This document shows, one piece after another, positions 55,346 through 64,000 of a DNA stretch of 64,000 bases (positions within the stretch are counted from its first letter, which is position 1; each line of letters opens with the position of its first letter). This DNA comes from Fasciola hepatica (Eukaryota > Platyhelminthes > Trematoda > Plagiorchiida > Fasciolidae), in NCBI GenBank assembly GCA_948099385.1, contig CANUEZ040000024.1:24153001-24217000 (forward strand). Reading direction: 5' to 3'. A program made the position numbers and the translations under genes. The notes beneath the pieces were generated by a model. That model searched no databases. It worked only from the letters and a program-made list of their open reading frames with translations, and had not been told where the DNA came from.

Positions 55346-56435
55346 TGCTTAATACACAAAATAAGAAAAAGACAGTAACGGATCTTACACACAGACAAAT
55401 TGATGAGGTTCCTTTCAACGCACGTGCGTGGAAGTCTTCCCTGGACGTTGTCACATACGTGTATAGTTGAGACTATGCTCTTTATCTCGCTGACCCCCGA
55501 ACGAGTACAGAATGCATCAGCACTACACCTGAACGTTTGCTTATATTTTGCTCATGTGCCGCGGCATGTTTTTGATTCGAACTCAGACTGCCGTGACGAT
55601 GGTACCTGAAATTGACCTTTTGTTGAATTCTGGCCTTCGTTGCTAAACTTTGTGCCCGTACGGTCGAGGTTTGTACATATTTATATGCATATAGTTTGTT
55701 ATCCAGTACCGTAGAATCGGCGTGTAAAGGAGTTCAGGATACCCCGTTCCATACATTAACATCCATGTTACAAACGATATTTTTCGTTCGCATGAACTAT
55801 TTCTGCCGGAACTCCGATTGTTTGTTTCATTGCTCTAAATCCTTGTTTCAAACCGGATTCCCACCGCTGTCTCGAGCGTGAGTCGCTCAGCTTGAACTTC
55901 GTCGTGACTGTATTCGGTAATCTCATCTTTGTATCTAACCTTTTGCTGTATTTCAGCTGCAGTTGTTGATTTGTTGTTCGATTTGGAGTGTAAGAGCCCA
56001 GAAGGAACACTATTGAGGTTTGATTATTGTAAAATTAATAAATTTGTTGTATATAGTACCGTAGCTACTTGGAATCCACCTTGTTTTGACTTGTGTCGAA
56101 ATTGGTTGCTACACGTCGCTTGAACGTTTCGGTGGCTAGACTTTGCAGTACTCAATATCCTTGGCAACCGCTGAGATATGAAACTACGCAGCAATTTGGC
56201 AATCCTTTCCGAATCAAAGAACAATTCCCTGTCGGTGATCCAAACCCTTTTGCCCGCAGGCATTGGTCATGTTTCTTGCTCAAGCTCTAGTGTATCAGGT
56301 TGTTCTACGGTTAGCTCGGTTTCCCATAGAGCTAGAGCGGATCTGTTTTTAGTTCAGTTGAATTAGAAGCGGTGTGCAGAAAAATTAGAGTTAGGTAAGC
56401 AACGCAAGCTGCTCAAGATGCGGAATGAGTAGGAA

Positions 56436-57520
56436 ATGGCAAAACTGCGTTTGGCACTCGCTGAAGCAGAAGAAAACCTGGCGAACAGAGATGAAGTTAA
56501 GGGTGGAGTAATGGCCAGTAAACATCTTTCTCGCTGCCTAGGTGATTGCTACTTGCAGAGCGATGCACCACGAACAACAAACATGGTTCCCGTGGCGGAA
56601 CCTACGGTGGATTATCGTTTGGGTCTACCCAGAGTGGAACTGGGGTCATTTGAGGGCTGCTCATCAACGTATTGGAGGCTTGTGAAACAGTTTGAATGTT
56701 ATGTCGAAGGTAGAGTTCGAGACAATGGCCAACACTTACTTCATTTGACGCATTACTGCAAGGGACAGGCAAGGGACGCGATTGCGGAATGCGTTGTGTT
56801 GCCTCCAACGCTGGCAGACAATAGGGCTAGGGAAATCTCAAAGGATCTGTATGGACAAAATCATGTAGTGACTCTGTCACTGATTGACGGCTAACCGCAA
56901 GGTTTGAAGCCTCTAGCGGAATATTCAGATGCTCAGACCAAGTTGTTGAAAAGCTTAACTGTGAAGTTGCCCTCACACAGATGAATTGCATGTCAGACCT
57001 CAACCCACGGCAGACGATGGAACGGATTACTCGAGTGCTACCAAAGCTTCTCCAGGATTTGGGGGCTAGGACCATTGATGATATCTTGAGAGGAGGGGTT
57101 GAACCCAAGCTCCAAGATCTGCAGCACTTGGTGTCCCGTAAGGCACGGATTGCTCGAAGCAGGTTAGGCAAACTGGCTGCCGATAGCAAGGCTCAAGGGT
57201 ATTCGCTGTTTAACAGTTGGAGGAAATATGCACGAAAACCGCACCAAGAGACGACATCGTTCACGCCAAAACAGGGAAGTACCTTGTTGGTAGCAGCTAA
57301 TAGGTGCCCGGTATGCAATGGAATAGGCTCAATTGAGGAATGTCAGCGATTCATGTCTCATGAAATACCCGGTCGTTGGGCCCTGATCAAAGAAATCAAG
57401 GCTTGTTTTTGTGTCTCATGTGTGGACATCTGTCTAGCAACTGTCCTGTTTCCAAACCATGTTCAACATCAGGCTGTTAGAAACGGCACCACCCTCTATT
57501 GCAAGGTGCACGGAAGCTAA
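56436..57520 (+). pseudogene. BEL 1 gag
   Basis: Frames 56436-56894 and 56981-57520. A predicted helix (LRLALAEAEENLANR), the DUF1759-like core LPRVELGSFEGCSSTYWRLV with LLHLTHYCKGQARDAI, then the second half MNCMSDLNPRQTMERITRVL. A stop near 56890 separates them. Confidence 0.75.
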
Positions 57521-58348
57521 GTACTGGTCGAGTCATGCTGGACACAACACAAGGGCCGCAGCTGGATAAGCTGGGTACGGACCATCCAAAGGCCTGGGCA
57601 GTGGATCGATAATGGTGCGGCTACTCTTAGGCCAGAATGTCGTGTCCGTTTAAGTGTGCCATCGGTAGGATTAGACGGACCGGGCGGCTCTGTGGAGACC
57701 TACTCTCTGATGGACGGCGGGTCCAATGTGACTTTATTACGAAAAGAGCTTATGAAGCTGGTAAGCCTGAGGGTATCCTTGACCTCGCTTTTGATTTCGA
57801 CAGCAAATGGGACTGCCACTTGAAATTCGGGCATAACGGAGCTGCGACTGAACTCGTTGTCAGAGAATGATTTCGCGAATATAGAGCGAGGCTTCTGTAT
57901 TGAAAGGCTACCAATCCAAGCGGTCCAGTACTGCCCAGATGCGGATGTTCTGTCCTAGCCTCATCTGAATTGCTTCCAAAGGAGAAGCTGAAGGATTCGA
58001 GAGTGCGAAACCCGGTTGGGGGCCGACGTTCCAGAGGCACACTGGGCATTAGAGCAAAGATGCGGTAAAAGAAAACAACCCTATGCCACGCGAACGATTT
58101 AAGGATGGATTGTTCTTGGCCCGATAAACCAGGAATCAAGCTTTGTGAGGACATTAAAACATATTGGGAGGGGAATCGATCACCTAGCAAAACAGGTCGA
58201 CTCACTATACAGCTCCGATTTCTGCAATGGGTATGCATCGAAATACTCTCTTCCATTAGAAGACAAACAGGCTGTTGGTATGGTCTCCAATGCCATAACC
58301 CAGTTGAATGGACACTATGAAGTTGCACTTCCGTGAAGGAATCCTGTA

Positions 58349-59193
58349 GTGAGACTTCCAAATAATTATATTGTAGCCAAAGGGAGGTTGAACAGATTGA
58401 GGGAAGGGTTTGCACGTGACTCTGAATTATTTAATAAATACTCTACAATAATGAAGGGTTGTATGCGCAAGGGTCACATCCAGTTAGTGGTCGATGTACA
58501 GTTAAAACTGGGTTTTGAGCCAAAGTGGTATTTGCCACATGAAGCAGTTACAAACCCTAAAAAGCCTAGCAAGTTGAGGGTGGAGTTCGACTGTGCGGCT
58601 GCATTTCAGGGACGCTCCTTGAATGATTACTTGCTACAGGGACCGGACACGACAGCAAGCTTAGTTGGAGTGTTGTTTCGTTTTCGGAAGGAACTGTCGC
58701 ATTGGCTGTGGATACTGAAGAAATGTTCATGCAGGTTTGAGTGCCTGCGAAAGACAAAGGAGCATTGAGGTCCATTTGGTGGGAAAATGGTCTACTGGGT
58801 GGTAATCTTGTAGAATAGCGAATGAATGCCCACCCTTTTGGTGGCATTTCCTCCCCATTTTGTGAAAATTTTGCGGCACTTCGCACGGCAGACGATCGTG
58901 GAGGACTGTATGAGGGTTACATCTCCAGGGCTGTGCATCATAACTTCCATGTGGAAGACTGTCTTACGTCCTTGCCCACACCGGAGAATGCAAAAGGTTT
59001 TGCTATCCAGATGAGTGAATTACTATCACGAGGCGGGTTCCAGCTTCATAAGTGGGTGTGCAATCGTAAGGAGGTGCTGAATATATTACCTAAATCTGAG
59101 CTGGCCCTTCTCACTTTGGAAATAGATGATCGCGCGCAAGTACCGGAAAGGACTTTGGGATTGGAATGGAACTCAATAAAAGACACTTTCTAG
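58349..59193 (+). pseudogene. BEL 1 reverse transcriptase
   Basis: WYLPHEAVTNPKKPSKLRVEF, DCAAAFQGRSLNDYLLQGPD, then a frameshift near 58740, then HPFGGISSPFCENFA and NFHVEDCLTSLPT. The usual YVDD is HVED here, so the catalytic pair is altered. Confidence 0.88.
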
Positions 59194-59451
59194 TTTTCAT
59201 TCAAAATACTCGCAAAACCTCAAACAAGGCGTGGCTTGTTGTCTACAGCATCGTCAGAGTTCGACCCACTGGGGTTGGTTCCATCTTTCATTCTGCCAGG
59301 CATGGGGTTACTGAAATCACTGTGTCGCTTAAAGCTTGGTTGGTAAGACCCAGTTGGCGAAAAACCCCTACCATGCTGGAATGAGTGTTTAGGAAGTACG
59401 GAACAACTTTGCGCATTCAAAATTCAGCGTTCTGTTATTAGAGGTGACTCA

Positions 59452-59911
59452 TTGAACGAAGATGCACAGCTCCATGTATTTTGTGAAGCTTCTGAAGTTG
59501 GCTATGAAGCGGTAGCGTATTCCAGAATGGTTTCAAGGGATATAGCCTCCTATTGTGCCCTACAGTTCTCCAAATCAAGGGTAGCTCCTCTGAAGACCGC
59601 AGCGATCCCTCGATTGAAGTTGGCTGCAGCTAGACTGGCAGTTAGAGTCTCTCGGATTCTTATAGAATAAACCGGAATCAAATTTGATAAGACCTACTAC
59701 TGGACGGACTCTGCTTCAGTTTTGCACTACGCAAACAACACTAAAACGAGATTCCTTGCGTATGTTGCGAACCGTTTGGCTAAAATCCATTAGTGGTAGG
59801 AACTCTGGCAGTGACGTCATATCAGATCGAAGGCTGACCCTGCAGACTCGGCATCAAGAAGCACATCACCGAGTGATATTAGCTGCTGGTTCGAAGGTCC
59901 TAACTTCTTGA
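59452..59911 (+). pseudogene. BEL 1 RNase H and downstream region
   Basis: LHVFCEASEVGYEAVAYSR (usually FSDAS; the catalytic Asp is Glu), IPRLKLAAARLAVRVSR, then TDSASVLHYANNTKTRFLAY in the next frame. Confidence 0.8.
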
Positions 59912-60550
59912 TAATTGATGAAACTTCCTGGGCGACCGGTACCACGGTTGCTGCAGCACCACCGGACGTGGAGTTGAAGCAGCCTTCGAGTACAGTTCCC
60001 ACAATGTTGCAGGACACATGGACGGACGCACATCCAGCTAGGCACTCCAGTTGGTTTCACCCGCTGAATTCGGTAGCGCGGTTAACCCGTTTTAAAATGT
60101 ACATTGCAGTCAAGAGCGGTGGTCGCACAGACTGTAAAAGCCGGTCGTGGAAAATCCCCCTTTTCCCCTCGCGATTCAGTGCCTTTCCTAACATCACTCA
60201 TTTGCCTACACTATTGACTTGTCCTTACAAACTGGTTGTTTCTATGGACCAATTAATGTTTGTTCGCGCCCAGAGCGCTACTTTGGCACATCCTTGTTCA
60301 GGACCTGCGTGACACACGTGCTGTTTGCTCACACGCTGCTATTTGGTTTCTCGTTGTTGAGTCCTTGTGATCGTATTATTGAGGTTTGTATTCTTTTTAA
60401 AGTCATTGTTCATGTAATAATCCAGTATCGTAGAATATCAGGGATAAACGTCTTTTGATTTCGGGATTCGTTGTGAATTTGGCTACGCATTGCTCAAACG
60501 TTCGTTACAATACTCAATAGATCAATTTGGAACGAATAAAAACACGCAAA

Positions 60551-61660
60551 ATGCCAAGAAAAGCAGCGAAAATATTGGAATCCGGACAGAAAGTAACGCG
60601 GCAAGTCTCCGGGGAGGTTTGGGGTACCTTTGATTCTTTAGTTAATGTTAGATCGCCTAGTCCTGTCAGTGCTAGTTCATGTGTTAATGAGAGCAATATG
60701 GATTGTAAGAATGTTGATTTATATAGGCTGAGAATACTAGACCTAGAATAACAGTTGTTATCGGCTAGACTACAGGCACAGGAAGCAGAAAAGAAGTGTA
60801 CACAGAAAGAGCGAGAGCACAAGACCAACGACTTTGACACTTCCGATAAATCAGGGTGCAATAAGATAGGGAACTCCACGCTGGTCGCCTACTACAAACC
60901 ATCATCGATCTATTTTCCTAGAGTGGAACTAACGGTTTTCGACGGGCGAGCTGGGCAATACTGCAAGTTTGTCAAGCATTTCGAGATGTTCGTTGAAAAT
61001 AAGGTAACCGACCCTGGGCAAAGGCTTCTCTACCTGGCTCACTACTGTTGAGGCCGAGCAAGAGAAGCTATCGACGGGTGTAACATGCTGGACCCAGAAC
61101 AAAGCTGCACAAGAGCAAGGAAGATTTTAAGAGACTCGTTTGGCCAACCGTTCAAAGTAGCCCATAACCTAATAGAGAGCTTGATGGTAGAGGCAAAGAG
61201 AACCAAGGGCGACGTCTACATAATGGCCGACCTGGTGATTAAGGTGCAAAACTGCTAAATAGCCCTCGACCATTTAGGTTACAGGGCTGACCTAGATGCC
61301 ATGCACACTTTGGAAAACATAGTCCGTCACCTCTCTCTCGAACTACAGGGTCGGTGGGCGGAAGAACCAGAACGGATTAGCCGATTTGACCGGGAGGCTA
61401 ACTTCGAAGACCTGGCCGAATACTTGGACAGGCAAACCAAGACAGCCGACAGCAGGTTCGGCCGACTTAAATGGGACAAAAACCGGGCAAACAAGCCCAG
61501 TACTAGCCAAGCTCAAACCCATGCACGGGAACATCAAAATACTAGCCTTGGACCAATACACATGCCATTTCACGCGATGCTACGGCGCAACCCAACTGCA
61601 GATCCTGTGGTAATGGCCATGGCCTACCAGAATGCCCCAAGTTCGGCAACGCCACAATAA
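60551..61660 (+). pseudogene. BEL 2 gag
   Basis: Starts ATG at 60551 (MPRKAAKILESG). Stops occur at about 60749, 61049 and 61256. Core blocks SIYFPRVELTVFDGRAGQY and RLLYLAHYC parallel those in BEL 1. A C-terminal segment reads YLDRQTKTADSRFGRL. Confidence 0.8.
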
Positions 61661-61674
61661 AAGAACGGTGGGGA

Positions 61675-62070
61675 ATGGCAAGGGTGGCAGGAGCGTGCTT
61701 TATTTGTCTCAACACCACGCACCGGGCGGCAGCTTGTGGGACAAGGAACCGATGTGGTTACGAGGGCTGCTCGGGCAGACGCCATCGGCTGCTGCATCAG
61801 GCGAGAGCAACCTTACCCGGGACGAGTACCAAACCCAGCGTTATTTGTTCAACGTCACGATCTGCCAAAGAGCCAGTACGTTTAGGCGTAGTTGCCATTG
61901 GAGTAGTGACCCCAACTGGGGTGGTCAAAGCGTTGGCTTTCGTCGATAGTGGATCCGACACTACTCTAGTGAAAGAGCGGTTTGCCGATAAACACCAACT
62001 CGCTAAAGGTGCGACGTCGTTGGCAGTGAGCACGGTGGGCGGAACACGAGCAAGACCGCCGGTATGTTGA
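61675..62070 (+). pseudogene. BEL 2 zinc knuckle and aspartic protease
   Basis: CFICLNTTHRAAAC is a C-x2-C-x4-H-x4-C knuckle, followed by a second Cys/His cluster GTRNRCGYEGCSGRRHRLLH. Then AFVDSGSDTTLV, the retropepsin-type active site (DSG). The frame ends at 62070 before the rest of the protease. Confidence 0.85.
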
Positions 62071-62693
62071 AGCTGCAACTCATCTCTCTAGACGCTAACG
62101 AGGAAACTGAACCAACGGAGGCATTCACGTTAGCGGATCTCCCTATGCGAGCACCAAGGTCGGTGAACGCAATCTCGACTAGGTGGCCCACCCGCAGGAC
62201 GTAACCGTTGTAGACTAGGAAGATGATGAAGCGGATCTCCTCATCGGCTGCGATGTGCCAGAGGCGCATTGGGTGCTTGACCAGAGAGCGGGCGACCGCC
62301 AGGCATCTTATGCCGTACGCACGGCTCTGGGATGGATGTTATACGGTCCAGTAGGGAGGCGTGGTTCCGTGAATTACCTATCCGCCGAAACGGACCGCAC
62401 AGAGTACCATTTGCAGCGGCTATATGAAAAGGAGTTTCATGATATCGGGGACGAAAGACCAAAGTTTTCTCAAGAGGATCACTTCGCTCTACAAACGGTG
62501 CGGCAAGGCAACAGGGGCCTCTGAAAACAGTTCTAGGTTCGCCTCCCATGGCGCACATCTGTCGATCCGTGGACTGACAACAGAAATTATGTTCTCCAAC
62601 GATTACTACGACCGAAAGAACGCTTCGTTCGAGACCGGAATCTGTGGGAACGATACGCGGAATTAATGAAACGAAACGAAGCCCTCGGTTACG

Positions 62694-63621
62694 TTGAAAA
62701 GGCGCCTGCCAACACCGACAGCAAAAGGGGTATCTGGTATTTGCCTCACCACCCGGTTATCAACCCCAAGAAAACCAAAGACTGCGGGTGGTTTTCGACT
62801 GTGCGGCCAAGTTCCAGGGCAAGTCGTTAAACGATCGCTTACTACAAGGGCCTGGCTGAACCACACCACTAATCGAAGTTTTGTACCGTTTCAGAGTGGG
62901 TAAAGTGGCTTTGTCTGCCGACATTAGGGAAATGTTTCATCAGGTGAAGATTCCGGTAGGAGAACGAGATGCGTTGCGTTTCCTGTGGTGGGAGGGGAGC
63001 GACCGGGACAACGCAGTGGTGAATTACAGGATGACCGTCCACCCCTTCGGAGCCATATCGTCACCATTTTGTGCGAACTACGCCCTCCGAGAATCAGCGA
63101 ACAAACATGGCGATCCAGTTCATCGGACGGTAGTAGAAAGCGTCAGCAGGAACTTCTACGTCGACGACTACCTTGGGTCGTTCGGTGATGTGGAATCAGC
63201 TCTAGAACAGTTCAGGGGTCTGACGAGATTGCTGGAAGAGGGCGGCTTCCATCTAACTAAATGGATGTCGAACGCTTCAGAAGTGCTGAAGGTCATCCCG
63301 TATCACGAAAAGGCCGAAAGGCCAAGAGATCTTGACGGCTCTCCACTTCCTATCGAGCGCACCTTAGGAATACAATGGGACGCGGAAACGGACGATTTTG
63401 TTTTCGAACTGAACGTTCCCGAGCTGCCAATAACCCGTCGTGGCATACTATCTGCTGTCTCAAGTTGGTTCGACCCACTCGGTTTCGTCTCACCATGGCT
63501 GCTACCCGGAAAGATCTTGCTGCAGCGGCTGTGCCGTAAGAAAGTTGACTGGGACCAGTCACCGGACCGAGGGGACCGGCTGGACTGGGAAGAATTTTTG
63601 AACACCTTGAAAAAAAATTAG
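62694..63621 (+). pseudogene. BEL 2 reverse transcriptase
   Basis: A frameshift near 62770 separates the LPHHPVINPKK block from the main frame 62881-63621. The main frame has LSADIREMFHQVKIPVGERD, HPFGAISSPFCANYA, FYVDDYLGSFGDVE with intact YVDD, FHLTKWMSNASEVL and ERTLGIQWDAE. Confidence 0.92.
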
Positions 63622-63644
63622 GGAACATAAGGATTCCACGATGT

Positions 63645-63890
63645 TTGACTCCTCGCCATACGACGCGGACTGGAGAACTACATGCCTTTTCCGATGCATC
63701 CGAAGTCGGTTATGGAGCTGTGTTGTACGGACGATGGTGCACAGGAGATGGACAATATACTACGAGGATCCTGTTCGCTAAAATCTTCGCTGCTCCACCG
63801 AAGTCGGCCTCGATCCCACTCCTTGAACTCAGCGCAGCCATATTAGCTGTCAGGGCGGTGCAAGCGGTGAAGCGATGTTTCGACCTCTAA
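63645..63890 (+). pseudogene. BEL 2 RNase H start
   Basis: ELHAFSDASEVGYGAVLYGR, then PPKSASIPLLELSAAILAVR. The catalytic Asp of FSDAS is present. A stop at 63888-63890 follows. Confidence 0.88.
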
Positions 63891-64000
63891 ATTTGGTTGG
63901 TTAGCTTCTGGATGGATTCAATGATAGTACTCAACTATATTGCCAACGTCCGGAGCCGGTTTAGTATTTTCGTTGCTAACCGACTCACGATTATCCACGA

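Larger units (their letters stand above)
55658..60060 (+). mobile_element. BEL/Pao retrotransposon 1, degenerate
   Basis: Order on +: LTR-like R/U5 stretches (55658-55720, 56013-56163), gag (56436-57520), RT (58349-59193), RNase H (59452-59670) and the start of the following domain (59684-60060; TDSASVLHYANN, NPADSASR-like). The integrase and 3' LTR are absent, replaced by the next element. Frames are broken at about 56890, 57530, 57650 to 58340, 58740 and 59680. Confidence 0.85.
60378..64000 (+). mobile_element. BEL/Pao retrotransposon 2, degenerate, runs off the window
   Basis: R/U5-like stretch at 60378-60530 (ATTGAGGTTTGTATTC, CCAGTATCGTAGAAT), then gag with internal stops (60551-61660), zinc knuckle and protease (61675-62070), RT (62700-63621) and RNase H (63645-63890), followed by a TNYWLA-like region broken by the window edge. 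It is better preserved than its left neighbour: the 246-codon RT frame is open. Confidence 0.9.

Overview
Organism. This is nuclear DNA of a parasitic flatworm, most likely a digenean fluke with a large genome, although a tapeworm is not excluded. Two conserved animal genes are split by GT-AG introns ranging from 35 bases to over 10 kb. The introns are packed with endonuclease/reverse-transcriptase LINEs, a tRNA-derived SINE, a Penelope-like element, Tc1/mariner, Ty3/gypsy and BEL/Pao elements of the kinds that fill flatworm genomes. No viral, bacterial or CRISPR locus is visible.

Layout. 1-3910 holds old LINE copies. 4033-14967 (+) carries the C-terminal part of VPS18, the RING subunit of the HOPS/CORVET tethering complexes; its upstream exons lie outside the window. 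Its introns hold a SINE, a dead Tc1/mariner element with recognisable inverted ends, a second SINE and a decayed gypsy element with two LTR copies. 16486-47591 (-) is a complete KSR (kinase suppressor of Ras) gene that converges on VPS18. I could join 15 exons in phase to a 3,318-base reading frame of 1,105 codons plus stop, covering CA1 and SAM-like regions, a 14-3-3 motif, a C1 zinc finger, an FxFP ERK-docking motif and a kinase-like domain. Its largest introns hold nested LINEs with readable target-site duplications. 47.6-55.0 kb has no recognised gene, only two candidate orphan exons. 55.2 kb has a hammerhead-ribozyme motif of the type carried by Penelope-like elements. 55.7-64.0 kb is two adjacent BEL/Pao retrotransposons on +, both broken; the second runs off the window.

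How it fits together. The two cellular genes are unrelated in function: endolysosomal tethering, and Ras-ERK scaffolding. They are neighbours in tail-to-tail order about 1.5 kb apart. Almost everything else is layered transposon sediment whose insertion order can partly be read. A LINE I call family A (3' tail of ATG repeats) inserted twice into other LINEs, with 9- and 11-base target duplications. A third LINE family (D) inserted into the 5' part of a family C copy. The two late family A copies are almost identical at their 3' ends, so A moved recently.
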